A stretch of 37,362 nucleotides of DNA from Deltaproteobacteria bacterium. Its GTDB lineage: Bacteria > Desulfobacterota > Syntrophia > Syntrophales > Smithellaceae. The notes under the pieces were generated by a model, which was given only the letters and a program-made list of their open reading frames with translations, had not been told where the DNA came from and did not search any database. Position numbers and translations under genes: made by a program. Each line of letters opens with the position of its first letter. The first letter of the stretch is position 1. Positions 25,798 through 33,803 of this stretch are shown piece by piece. The DNA is taken from positions 1 to 37,362 of the forward strand of contig JAKLDS010000020.1 in the NCBI GenBank assembly GCA_022703375.1, read 5' to 3'.

Positions 25798-26298
25798 TCT
25801 GCGGATGGCTTCCTTGAATTCATGATAAAATTCATTGCTGTCGGCAATGCCGCTTTTCAGGATTGACGCCGCGTTGCCGATATCGCTTTTATTGATAATA
25901 AAATTAACGCTGTTATTATAAGCCCGCATGTTGTCCATCGTATCATACTTAGAGCTTAAAAGGACAACACAGGTCTTACGGCGGATATTCATGGGAAGCC
26001 CGGTTATATGATTTAACAAATCATTGCCGCCGCCTGCGCCCGCGTCAAACTCCTCATCAAGAACAAGGACATCAAAGGCGTTGTACCGCATGTGCTGCAA
26101 GGCTTCTTTGAAAGCAGGCGGTTCCATGACAACAAAATTATTCTCTTTGAACTGAGCGGATATTTTTTCGCGGATGGCTGAATCCGTCACACATACCATG
26201 GCTGTTTTACTTCCGGGATCAATATAGCCGAAAGCTCTCCCCGCATAACCAGCATTATCATTAACCGGGGCCGCTGCCGCTGTATTTTCTTCAGTCAT
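25783..26298 (-). CDS. Receiver-like (pseudo-receiver) protein of the pilT operon
   Basis: A 171-residue protein with an N-terminal low-complexity stretch and then a response-regulator-like alpha/beta domain from about residue 33. AMVCVTDSAIREKISAQFKE resembles beta1-alpha1, and YNAFDVLVLDEEFD resembles beta3 with its Asp. The acidic pair expected at the end of beta1 is missing, so normal phosphorylation is doubtful. It follows the second pilT-like gene by 39 bp on the same strand and has its own GGAG site. Its position suggests a regulatory or coupling factor for twitching motility. That is inference from context. The 3' end overlaps the convergent TPR gene. Confidence 0.7.
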   Translation of the reverse strand: MTEENTAAAAPVNDNAGYAGRAFGYIDPGSKTAMVCVTDSAIREKISAQFKENNFVVMEPPAFKEALQHMRYNAFDVLVLDEEFDAGAGGGNDLLNHITGLPMNIRRKTCVVLLSSKYDTMDNMRAYNNSVNFIINKSDIGNAASILKSGIADSNEFYHEFKEAIRRSGRA

Positions 26299-26337
26299 TT
26301 TTCTCTCCGTTTCTTCCCAGGTGAAAAGAAGCTTTAA

Positions 26338-27519
26338 TTATTTCCATCGCGGATCATTTTGTTTACCATAACCGCGATCAACTTCCAGCTTGCCCAGATC
26401 GGTCGTCTTTTCGCCGCGCGCCGCTTTGACCGAGTCAACACCACGGCCGACATTGGCTTTATTCGAGGCATAAGCTCTGGCCGTTTCTTCCGCTATCATA
26501 TTTTTTTCGAAAAGGTCCACGATGCACTCGTCAAAGGTAATCATGCCGAAAGCCCTGCCCTGCAAAATCATATCGGAAAATGTTTTGCCCTCCGACTCGC
26601 CGTGCACTATGGCGTCTTTAACGCGCAGATTGGTTCCCATCGCTTCAAAAGCGGCAACACGCCCGCCGCCGACTTTCGGCAACAGTCGCTGGCAGACAAT
26701 CCAGCGCAGCGACTCGGCAAGCCGCGTGCGGATCTGATTTTCTTCCTCGACGGTGAACATACCGAGAATACGGTTAATGGTTGAACCGGCGTCAATGGTG
26801 TGCAGGGTGCTTAAGACCAGATGCCCGGTTTCCGCGGCGCTCATCGCGATTTCGACGGATTCACGGTCGCGCATTTCACCGACGAGAATGACTTTGGGCG
26901 CCTGACGCAGGGCGGCGCGCAGGCCGCTGGAGAAAGTATCGAAATCCTTGCCCAGTTCCCGCTGATTAATCGTTGATTTTTTCTGTTCATGCATATACTC
27001 CACCGGATCTTCCAGAGTAATGATATGCACCGATTTTTTTTCGTTTATTTCGTTAATGACGGCAGCCAGAGATGTTGATTTACCGCTGCCCGTGGCTCCC
27101 GTTACCAGAACAATTCCGTTTTTCTCGCCGGCAATCCGGTAATAGGCATCCGGCAGATTAAGCTGAGCGCAGGAGGGAATGGCCGTTTCCAGTTTTCTTA
27201 ACACGATGGAATAATGGCCGCGCTGCGAAAACACATTGACGCGGAAACGGGCAACACCCGGTATTTCGTAAGACAAATCGCAGGAGCCGGAAGTGACCAG
27301 CGTATCGAGCAGCCGCTGGTCCCGGTTAATCAGATTCAGGGCGAATATTTCCGTCTGAAAAGGAGTGAGCTTATCAAATGCGGGATGCATATCCACCCCC
27401 ACCAGCTGGCCGGAGGATTCCACCTGCAGCGGCTTGCCGACAGTCATGTTTAAATCAGAGATGTTGGGATTGGATTCCAGCATTTTAAGCAGGATATGAT
27501 CAATTTCCGGTTTTCTCAT
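26338..27519 (-). CDS. PilT/PilU-like type IV pilus retraction ATPase (second copy)
   Basis: A 393-residue GspE/PilT-family hexameric ATPase. Walker A is GATGSGKST (141-149), the Asp box is TLEDPVEYMHEQ, Walker B is VILVGEMRDRES and the His box is GHLVLSTLHTIDAGSTINRI. The C-terminal region is longer than in the first copy (about 360 residues) and ends with a charged tail. The N-terminus is less like PilT and the protein may correspond to PilU, the accessory retraction motor. It lies 22 bp downstream of the canonical pilT, in the same operon. Confidence 0.9.
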   Translation of the reverse strand: MRKPEIDHILLKMLESNPNISDLNMTVGKPLQVESSGQLVGVDMHPAFDKLTPFQTEIFALNLINRDQRLLDTLVTSGSCDLSYEIPGVARFRVNVFSQRGHYSIVLRKLETAIPSCAQLNLPDAYYRIAGEKNGIVLVTGATGSGKSTSLAAVINEINEKKSVHIITLEDPVEYMHEQKKSTINQRELGKDFDTFSSGLRAALRQAPKVILVGEMRDRESVEIAMSAAETGHLVLSTLHTIDAGSTINRILGMFTVEEENQIRTRLAESLRWIVCQRLLPKVGGGRVAAFEAMGTNLRVKDAIVHGESEGKTFSDMILQGRAFGMITFDECIVDLFEKNMIAEETARAYASNKANVGRGVDSVKAARGEKTTDLGKLEVDRGYGKQNDPRWK

Positions 27520-27541
27520 AATTTATCCTCGCGCAGGTTAG

Positions 27542-28624
27542 TTATACTTCCGTAAAATCTGTGGGCGGACTCTTTAAAAGCGGACGGAATTTCGATTTAT
27601 CGTTGGCCTTGATATAGGCGTCTTCTCCGCTGATCCAGCCGCGGTTGTAAAGATCCATAATTCCATCATCCAGCAACTGCATGCCGTATTTCTTACCGGT
27701 CTGCATCATGGATGCTATTTGATACGTTTTGGATTCACGAATCAGATTGCGCACCGCCCCGGTGGCGATTAAAATTTCCAGCGCGACACAGCGGCCCTTG
27801 ACGTCAATTCTTTTAAAAAGGACCTGAGAAACCACCGCGCGCAAACCATCGGCCAGAGTTGAACGAATCTGCAGTTGTTCATCGGCGGGAAACACTTCGA
27901 TGATTCTGTCCACGGTTTTGGCGGCGCTTGTCGTGTGCAGCGTACCGAAAACAAGGTGGCCGGTGGAGGCCGCTTCGACCGCCAGCGAAATCGTTTCCAA
28001 ATCGCGCAATTCGCCAACCAGAATAATATCCGGATCTTCACGCAGGGCGCCGCGCAGAGCGGAGGTAAATGATTTGGTGTGGAGACCGACTTCACGATGG
28101 TTGACAATACAAGATTGACTTTTATGCACAAATTCAATCGGATCTTCAATAGTGATGATATGGTCTTTACGCAGACGGTTGGCCTCGTCAATAATGGCCG
28201 CCAGAGTCGTTGATTTACCGCTACCCGTCGGTCCTGTTACCAGAACCAGTCCGCGCGGCAGCGTAGCCAGCTTGGCTATAACCGCAGGCAATCCCAGAGC
28301 GTTGCAGGTTAATATTTTATCGGGAATTTCACGAAAAACAGCTCCCATGCCGTATTTCTGCTGGAAGAAATTGGCCCGGTAGCGCGCCAGATTCGGTATC
28401 TCATAGGCAAAATCAATATCGCCGGTTTCTTCAAACTGCTTGATTTTATGTTCCGGCGTAATTTCGTAGAGCAGAAGTTTTAACACTTCATTGGTCAGAA
28501 CATCATATTTGATGCGTTCAATATCGCCGCGAATTCTTATTGCCGGCTGCTGGCCTGCGATAAGATGAAGATCGGAGCCTCCCTGATCGTGCAACAGTTG
28601 GAAAAACGCGTCTATTTTTGCCAT
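27542..28624 (-). CDS. pilT: Type IV pilus retraction ATPase PilT
   Basis: A 360-residue PilT. The N-terminal SDLHLIAGQQPAIRIRGDIE is the family-typical segment. Walker A is GPTGSGKST (131-139), the Asp box is TIEDPIEFVHKS, Walker B is DIILVGELRDLET and the His box is GHLVFGTLHTTSAAKTVDRI. It powers pilus retraction from the cytoplasmic side of the inner membrane. It is the first gene of a three-gene run and has a very good promoter 48-77 bp upstream. No pilB, pilC or major pilin gene is in the window, but a minor-pilin operon lies just upstream on the same strand. Confidence 0.95.
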   Translation of the reverse strand: MAKIDAFFQLLHDQGGSDLHLIAGQQPAIRIRGDIERIKYDVLTNEVLKLLLYEITPEHKIKQFEETGDIDFAYEIPNLARYRANFFQQKYGMGAVFREIPDKILTCNALGLPAVIAKLATLPRGLVLVTGPTGSGKSTTLAAIIDEANRLRKDHIITIEDPIEFVHKSQSCIVNHREVGLHTKSFTSALRGALREDPDIILVGELRDLETISLAVEAASTGHLVFGTLHTTSAAKTVDRIIEVFPADEQLQIRSTLADGLRAVVSQVLFKRIDVKGRCVALEILIATGAVRNLIRESKTYQIASMMQTGKKYGMQLLDDGIMDLYNRGWISGEDAYIKANDKSKFRPLLKSPPTDFTEV

Positions 28625-28671
28625 CTATTGTCTCCCTGAGATAAAATTTTTTCGCGCTGAAAATCGGCGCT

Positions 28672-28701
28672 AGTATAGGAAAATCTCCGTGGAATTGTCA
28701 A
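28672..28701 (-). promoter_or_regulatory. Sigma-70 promoter for the pilT operon
   Basis: On the minus strand TTGACA (28701-28696) is followed by an 18-base spacer and TATACT (28677-28672), 5 of 6 matches to the -10 consensus. It reads into pilT at 28624. Confidence 0.75.
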
Positions 28702-28767
28702 GTTAAGAATAATAGTTTTTTGTCCGGTTTTACATCCCGGGGAGGAAATAATCCGGCGAACAAAACC

Positions 28768-28795
28768 TTGACACCGGGCTTAACAATAATATATG
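28768..28795 (+). promoter_or_regulatory. Sigma-70 promoter for the tRNA-Ala gene
   Basis: TTGACA at 28768-28773, 16-base spacer, TATATG at 28790-28795, ending 30 bp before the tRNA. The GC-rich stretch just after the -10 would fit a stringent-type discriminator. Confidence 0.65.
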
Positions 28796-28825
28796 CTCGC
28801 GGCGTTTTTGTTGTTAAACATTCCC

Positions 28826-28901
28826 GGGGATGTAGCTCAGCTGGGAGAGCGCGGCGTTCGCAACGCCGAGGCCAGGGGTTCGATCCCCCTCATCTCCACC
28901 A
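28826..28901 (+). tRNA. tRNA-Ala (anticodon CGC), CCA encoded
   Basis: The 76 bases fold into a complete cloverleaf. The acceptor stem GGGGATG/CATCTCC contains the alanine identity pair G3-U70. The D stem is GCTC/GAGC, the anticodon stem CGGCG/CGCCG with loop TTCGCAA, and the T stem AGGGG/CCCCT with loop TTCGATC. The 3' CCA is in the DNA. Anticodon CGC reads the alanine codon GCG. Confidence 0.97.
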
Positions 28902-28924
28902 AAACCTCATCCGGTAAAATTCCT

Positions 28925-28967
28925 ATAAGGCCGAAAGCCCTTTTAAATAACGGGTTTTCGGCCTTAT
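28925..28967. terminator. 16-bp near-perfect hairpin, probably a bidirectional terminator
   Basis: ATAAGGCCGAAAGCCC (28925-28940) pairs with GGGTTTTCGGCCTTAT (28952-28967), with one G-U pair and an 11-base loop. It sits 23 bp after the plus-strand tRNA and 54 bp beyond the end of the minus-strand adhesin gene, so it can serve both. There is no long T-run outside the stem, so termination strength is uncertain. Confidence 0.65.
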
Positions 28968-29021
28968 CAATATCACGGTGCCTGCCGTCATTTATTTAGC
29001 AATTTCCTGGTTTGCCGCCTG

Positions 29022-31085
29022 TTACGGCACAGTCATTGTTTTGGTCAGGGGACTGCCGGCGCATCCCGCCCTGGTTGCCGTAACAGTCACGGTTCGGGAA
29101 CCGCTGAGATTGCCTGTTCGCGCGCAGTCGCCTCCCAAACCGCAATTGGACGTCCTCGTGCCCCCATACCAGCCGCCGCCGTTGTTGGTCAGAGTGCCGC
29201 TGCCGCCGCCGCCGGAAACGCTGTAGGTAACTGTCGCATCCGTCACCGGCCCGCCCGCGCCATCCGTCAAAAAGACCTTGATATATACGCGATTGCTGGC
29301 AGTACTGCTCTTGCAGGCAAAAGAATTATCGGCAATGGTGAGCGTGCAGCCGGCCTGCGTTACTGTAAAGGTCTGACCGGCAATGGTCATTGTGCCGGTG
29401 CGCGGCGCGCCTGTGCCCGCGGCCACGGTGTAGTTGACGGTTTGCGCCGCGCCGGTGCCGGTGCCGCTTGCTGGTGTAATGGTTATCCACGTATTGCCGT
29501 TATTGGATGTTGTCCAGGAACAGCCCGCGGAAGCAGTTACTGAAACCGTACCGCTGCCGCCGCCGGAGGCAAATGACAGGCTGCTGGGCGTGCCGACCGT
29601 GTAAGTGCAGCCGGCCTGCGTTACGGTAAAGAGCTGACCGCTGATTGTGATAGTGCCGGTGCGTGCCGCGCCGGTATTGGCGGCAAGGCTGTAGGACACT
29701 ATGCCGTTGCCGGTGCCGCTGGCGCCGCTGGTAATGGTAAGCCAGGATGTATTGTTGCTGACAGCCGTCCAGGTGCAGGAGGAGGCCGCTGTTATTACAT
29801 TGATGGTTCCCGTGTTGGCTCCCCCCGTAAACGATTCGCCGGCGGGACTGATACTGTAGGCCGGGAAATAAATGGCAAAGTTACTGATGGAAATATGTTG
29901 CGTCGAGCCTCCGGTACCCTCGGTAAAACCGAAAAGAATCTGATCGAACAGGGAATTAAGCGTCGAGCTGAGTTGCTGGGTCCTGTTTATTTTAGGCGGA
30001 TAACTGCTGTTATTATACGGGCTGTAAACATCCTGGAAATAAATATATTCGCTGGCGGGACAGGCGGTGTAGGGAGAAGCCGACTCTTCACAATCCACCC
30101 ATGCCTTCACTTGATACGTCTGCGAGGATGACGTGCGCAAAGCCTCGATGCGCACACGATGATACTGGCCGTCTTCCATCCAGTTGTATGCCCCTTTCGC
30201 CCGTTCATAATAACCACCCAGGCCGGAACCGTTGCCGTCGTATGCCGAATTATAAGGATTCGACGTGGTTCCAGCTCCGGCGCCGTGGATGTTGTCGTCG
30301 AAGCTGGCTTGCGGATAAGTATTCCCGGCCGTGGAGAACCAGGAGCACATGGTGCCGGCGCTGGGATTGGCGCCCCAGAACAGCAGCGCAATATGGTTGT
30401 TATTATTGTTGTCATTCCGGCCGCCGCTGCAACCGCTGTAGCTGCTGGCCCCGGTATTCGGATAGGTATCAAATTCTATCGCCATTTTAGGCGGTTCCAG
30501 CCCCAATCCGTCCAGGGGAGGTTCCGCCCGGGGCAAAGATGATGTCGCCGTCGTGTTGCCCGGCCCCGCAAAGCCCATTAATTCACCCAAACTGAATGCG
30601 GTGGTCGGAACGCCGCCTCTTTTGGAAATATCATTATTGCTCGCGTTGATAACCGTAAAAGTAAAGCCGTCGGCCACGGCACGGCTATCGGCGGAAGTAT
30701 CCGGTGTGTCATATTTGAATTCAAAATAGGCGCGAAAGCCCAGACCGAACCAGCAGACTCCGTTGGTGCAGGGGTTGCAGACGCCCGCAGGGCTTGTTCC
30801 GCTATACCAGACAGTGCCCGAGCCGTCATTTATCCCGCTTCCCAGAACAATGGCCCCCGTAGCCGGATCAACAACAATGGAGGGATTTTCCGGATTGTTG
30901 ACAACCGGTGGGAAATCTGCGGGAGGGTCAATGGGCGGCGGAGGATCCGGTACGGCGCTGCTTGGGCTCACTCCGATATTTTTATCCCCGGCATATGTCG
31001 TAATTGTTTTTTGCGCCGCCCATAAAGCTGCCGGCATGCAGATGATAAGAAACGCTGCAATAAAAACAATGGCTGTCTTTTTCAT
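29022..31085 (-). CDS. Secreted lectin-like / BACON-repeat protein, candidate pilus-tip adhesin
   Basis: A 687-residue exported protein. The signal peptide is [20 protein letters not shown] plus LWA, cleaved near residue 23. A proline-rich linker (about 46-60) follows. Residues about 75-408 look like a legume/L-type lectin beta-sandwich: [19 protein letters not shown] with the acidic metal-binding pattern, [10 protein letters not shown] and ISNFAIYF. Residues about 411-491 and 496-578 are two BACON-like repeats, each with C-x-W-T, W-x-T-I-T and ending FTVTQAGC. Residues 580-687 form an Ig-like domain with paired cysteines. Twelve or so cysteines suggest periplasmic disulfides. It has AGGAG before the ATG and closes the minor pseudopilin operon, the slot normally held by PilY1, but it shows no PilY1 beta-propeller. 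A role as pilus tip or surface adhesin for glycans is inferred. Confidence 0.8.
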   Translation of the reverse strand: MKKTAIVFIAAFLIICMPAALWAAQKTITTYAGDKNIGVSPSSAVPDPPPPIDPPADFPPVVNNPENPSIVVDPATGAIVLGSGINDGSGTVWYSGTSPAGVCNPCTNGVCWFGLGFRAYFEFKYDTPDTSADSRAVADGFTFTVINASNNDISKRGGVPTTAFSLGELMGFAGPGNTTATSSLPRAEPPLDGLGLEPPKMAIEFDTYPNTGASSYSGCSGGRNDNNNNNHIALLFWGANPSAGTMCSWFSTAGNTYPQASFDDNIHGAGAGTTSNPYNSAYDGNGSGLGGYYERAKGAYNWMEDGQYHRVRIEALRTSSSQTYQVKAWVDCEESASPYTACPASEYIYFQDVYSPYNNSSYPPKINRTQQLSSTLNSLFDQILFGFTEGTGGSTQHISISNFAIYFPAYSISPAGESFTGGANTGTINVITAASSCTWTAVSNNTSWLTITSGASGTGNGIVSYSLAANTGAARTGTITISGQLFTVTQAGCTYTVGTPSSLSFASGGGSGTVSVTASAGCSWTTSNNGNTWITITPASGTGTGAAQTVNYTVAAGTGAPRTGTMTIAGQTFTVTQAGCTLTIADNSFACKSSTASNRVYIKVFLTDGAGGPVTDATVTYSVSGGGGSGTLTNNGGGWYGGTRTSNCGLGGDCARTGNLSGSRTVTVTATRAGCAGSPLTKTMTVP

Positions 31086-31102
31086 GCTTTTCTCCTGTCT
31101 GG

Positions 31103-32065
31103 CTATTGTCCGAAAGTTGATAATGCCCGGAAGCCCAAATTCTTACCTACATATATTTGCCTGCCGTCAACATTTAAAGGCCATTGCGGAGCGGCAGCGC
31201 CGGCAACCGGCTGGATATTGGTCAGTTTAACCGTATGCGGCGTTGCAGTTGTCGTGATAATGCGCGAGGTATAGGAATACTGCGATATGGAAGCGGGCAT
31301 CACTACGAAGATGGTGCCTTGCCGGGGCGGGAATATTTGCGCCATATAGTCATCATTAGTTGAAGCCAGATTAATAATCAAATCTTCGCCGCTCTGATTC
31401 GCCGCCTGTGCGGTGGTTAAGGTATCGCTGCCCAGATAAAATTCATCACCCGCAATTATCTGACTCTGGAACAGGGGCGGTTTGGCTGTGTCCAGCGTGA
31501 AAGTAACCGGTCTCCCAATTGCCGGATTAAAGGCGCCGACGGAAATTGCGCTATAATAGACAAAATTAGTGCCTGACCAGGTGGCGCCTCCCGGCCTGTT
31601 CAGGTTTTTTATCCGGAGAAGGCCGCCCGCGGGAAAAGTGACCTGCGCATCTCCTGTATCATCTATGAGCGGCAATTCGCCCGGCAGGTTAAGAGTTAGA
31701 GTGGATACGCCGGCGTCAAAAGATGTATCAGCATAAAACCAGTAAGGATAAACTTTTATTTTAACATTATTATTACTGGTACTGTCCGGTATGGGGAATA
31801 TTTTGTCGTGCAGCGTAATCAATGTCGCGTTTTTATTCGCGGCAGCTTTGTACTCGCCGGCCGCAATCCTGACACCCGATTCCGAAAGATAAAACGCCCG
31901 GGCCGCCCGCTGGGCATGAATCTGATTCAAAGTAGCAACCGAAGTTAACGTATAGACGGCGGCGCCGAGCACGGCGATAAAAAGCATGGCAATGATTATC
32001 ACCACCAGAGTGGCGCCCGCTTGTTTGCTTATTACGGCAATGTGTTTTCTTTTAAATTGCTTCAT
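31103..32065 (-). CDS. PilX-like minor pseudopilin
   Basis: About 320 residues. The N-terminal basic stretch and [20 protein letters not shown] form the pilin-type transmembrane helix. [17 protein letters not shown] is the motif that follows in PilX_N proteins (A-F-x-x-x-E-x-G). The reading frame runs back to 32233, but the extra 56 residues overlap the upstream pilin gene and look non-native. The ATG at 32065, with AGGAAA just before it, fits the family start. The C-terminal part (about 250 residues) is a variable beta-rich domain. Minor pseudopilins of this kind prime pilus assembly at the tip together with a tip adhesin, here probably the next gene 17 bp downstream. Confidence 0.8.
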   Translation of the reverse strand: MKQFKRKHIAVISKQAGATLVVIIIAMLFIAVLGAAVYTLTSVATLNQIHAQRAARAFYLSESGVRIAAGEYKAAANKNATLITLHDKIFPIPDSTSNNNVKIKVYPYWFYADTSFDAGVSTLTLNLPGELPLIDDTGDAQVTFPAGGLLRIKNLNRPGGATWSGTNFVYYSAISVGAFNPAIGRPVTFTLDTAKPPLFQSQIIAGDEFYLGSDTLTTAQAANQSGEDLIINLASTNDDYMAQIFPPRQGTIFVVMPASISQYSYTSRIITTTATPHTVKLTNIQPVAGAAAPQWPLNVDGRQIYVGKNLGFRALSTFGQ

Positions 32066-32078
32066 CGTTTCCTGTATT

Positions 32079-32666
32079 TCATTCAAGCTGCGGCGCATTG
32101 AGAAGACCGTTGGCCCGGGGATTGATTGTTCCCTGGTAAGCCAAAGGCTGGGCGCCGGCCAAATCCAAAGAAATCTGGACCTGCATTCTTGCCAGATTAT
32201 TGAATCCGTCGGCCAGGCTCCAGGCCGCGCCATCCGCTTTAAAATAAGAAAGAAAAACTTTACCGCCGTTGGCGGCAGTCACTCCGTCAATTAAAGGCTG
32301 CGCGGCGATTACTGGATTGACGCCCTCCATTGTTATCTGAGTGCCGGTTATTTTGATGCTGTACTGGCATCCTTCGTCTGTTGCGCAAGCGGGGATTGTT
32401 GCCGGCGCAGCGCTTCTGGGCAGCGTGAAATCAATCCTGTCGGCGTCGGCAAAAGATACTGCTGTAATATCCGTTAACTCCCTGTTGAGCCGCGCCAGCG
32501 TCAACTGGGCTTTTTGCGACAGCTGATCGGCATCGCGCGCCAGAATATAACCCTGCAAGCCGTAAAGGACAGCGCCGCTTAATCCGACTCCCACAATACC
32601 CAGAATAATCATTACTACGATTATTTCGATTAGTGTAAAACCCTGGCTTTCCGTTAGTCGTTTCAT
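32079..32666 (-). CDS. PilW-like type IV prepilin (minor pseudopilin)
   Basis: A 195-residue prepilin with leader MKRLTESQG and the prepilin peptidase site G-FTLIE. The hydrophobic helix IIVVMIILGIVGVGLSGAVL follows. The helix continues with ARDADQLSQKAQLTLARLNR, typical of PilW/GspJ-like proteins. Two cysteines lie in CATDEGC. It ends 13 bp before the PilX-like gene and starts 7 bp after the upstream pilin, so it is part of one operon. Cleavage and N-methylation by PilD are expected from the motif. Confidence 0.85.
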   Translation of the reverse strand: MKRLTESQGFTLIEIIVVMIILGIVGVGLSGAVLYGLQGYILARDADQLSQKAQLTLARLNRELTDITAVSFADADRIDFTLPRSAAPATIPACATDEGCQYSIKITGTQITMEGVNPVIAAQPLIDGVTAANGGKVFLSYFKADGAAWSLADGFNNLARMQVQISLDLAGAQPLAYQGTINPRANGLLNAPQLE

Positions 32667-32673
32667 TGCCCGC

Positions 32674-33048
32674 CTATTGTGTAAATATGCTCTGCAGTGT
32701 CTGCTGCCCGTCGGTCAGGGTCACCAGCAGGACGGTCGCAGTCGTATAAGTGTTCGTACTGTCGTTAATTGTCTTTAATTCGGTAGTGGCGCTGCCGCTG
32801 TAAGTTGTATCAATATATGTTTTAAATGTATTTAAATCCAATGTGCCGCCCTGTAATGCCTGCCGGTACGCGCCGGTTATTATTTCCATCTGTTCGATAA
32901 GCTTATACTGCCTGTTTACCTGCCCTGCGGCTATGGGGCTTCGCGTATAGGAGGTACCCAGATAGGACACAAAAAGAACTGCCGCTATCGCCATAATAAG
33001 CAGAATTATAATAACTTCAACAAGCGTAAAACCCCGGCCCTTTTTCAT
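32674..33048 (-). CDS. PilV/GspI-like type IV prepilin (minor pseudopilin)
   Basis: A 124-residue short prepilin. The leader MKKGRG is followed by FTLVEVIIILLIMAIAAVLF, a clean prepilin peptidase site (G-F) with Glu at +5. The remainder contains a helix with YKLIEQMEIITGAYRQAL and a short beta-rich tail. It overlaps the upstream GspH/FimT-like gene by 4 bp (ATGA). Its operon position corresponds to PilV, although the sequence is too short and divergent to be certain which minor pilin it is. Confidence 0.8.
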   Translation of the reverse strand: MKKGRGFTLVEVIIILLIMAIAAVLFVSYLGTSYTRSPIAAGQVNRQYKLIEQMEIITGAYRQALQGGTLDLNTFKTYIDTTYSGSATTELKTINDSTNTYTTATVLLVTLTDGQQTLQSIFTQ

Positions 33049-33581
33049 GGCACATATCCTGTCAATGGCGCTACGGTCACGGCGATTTCTGGAGTGGCGG
33101 CATGGAGCGGCTGAACATTAATTGCCATATTAGCGGCAAGAGGAGTGTTTGTTGCAGCACTGGTATAAGCGCTGTACGGTACGCCGCGAGTATCGAAATA
33201 AATTGTAAAATTGCCGGCAAGCTTGATTTTTTTTGCCTCAAGGTTGATAGTCCTGTCGGCGTTGATGAACTGCTCATCTTCCGGCAGCCGGATGATATTT
33301 GCCGTGTCTGTTCCCTGAAAGAGCCAATAGCTTCCGGCATTGCCGTTTATTCCCCATACCGGATATATGTCGGAATTGGAATTCATGGCCATAGTCTGAG
33401 CGTAACGCAGATGTGATTTTAACACATCCGCGCCGACGCGGACTTCGGCATCGTAATTGAAGGAACGGCTGATGATGATAGCAGCCAGAATTCCCGTCAA
33501 AACAAGAACTGTAATAATTTCCAGTAAGGTAAAACCGTTTTCTTCTTTAAATATTTTGCGCACAATCACACCAGTTATCAT
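33045..33581 (-). CDS. GspH/FimT-like type IV prepilin
   Basis: A 178-residue prepilin with leader MITGVIVRKIFKEENG, cleavage at G-FTLLE, and the helix IITVLVLTGILAAIIISRSF. The helix continues into ADVLKSHLRYAQTMAMNSNS, the arrangement typical of GspH/FimT domains. FTIYFDTRGVPYSAY near residue 128 matches the GspH core (x-F-x-x-x-G). It is the first gene of the five-gene minor-pilin and adhesin operon. No strong ribosome site is visible before the ATG at 33581, and a GTG a few codons later is possible. Confidence 0.85.
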   Translation of the reverse strand: MITGVIVRKIFKEENGFTLLEIITVLVLTGILAAIIISRSFNYDAEVRVGADVLKSHLRYAQTMAMNSNSDIYPVWGINGNAGSYWLFQGTDTANIIRLPEDEQFINADRTINLEAKKIKLAGNFTIYFDTRGVPYSAYTSAATNTPLAANMAINVQPLHAATPEIAVTVAPLTGYVP

Positions 33582-33661
33582 TCACAGGCCGCCGTTAATA
33601 TAACAACAACATAATGCCCGATAAAGATTCATCCTAACCGGCAACCGGTTCGGGCAGCAGC

Positions 33662-33690
33662 ATGTTACCCGCTGTTTGCGGCAAAATCAA
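33662..33690 (-). promoter_or_regulatory. Possible promoter of the minor-pilin operon
   Basis: On the minus strand TTGATT (33690-33685), 17-base spacer, TAACAT (33667-33662); each box has 4 of 6 matches. It leaves about 75 bases of leader with a small inverted repeat (CCGGTTGCCGG). No sigma-54 type -24/-12 pair was seen. Confidence 0.3.
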
Positions 33691-33803
33691 ATTGTTTTTC
33701 TTATCACTTTCTTAAAGATGAACAGCAATAACCTGTGCTGAAAAGATATAACGCCGGCGCCCCCTCATTGCACCAGTTTATTATTCACTCTTCCCTAAAT
33801 ATT

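Noticed and set aside
30101-30490. Plus-strand reading frames over the lectin-like gene
   Set aside because: They are shadows of the repetitive, GC-rich minus-strand gene, which has a signal peptide, ribosome site and operon context.
32066-32233. N-terminal extension of the PilX-like gene to 32233
   Set aside because: It overlaps the PilW-like gene and places 56 odd residues before the membrane helix; an AGGAAA-preceded ATG at 32065 gives the family-typical start.
33582-33720. Possible c-di-GMP (GEMM) riboswitch in front of the minor-pilin operon
   Set aside because: Such switches are common before pilus genes in this phylum, but I could not find the conserved GEMM core or its tetraloop-receptor elements here.
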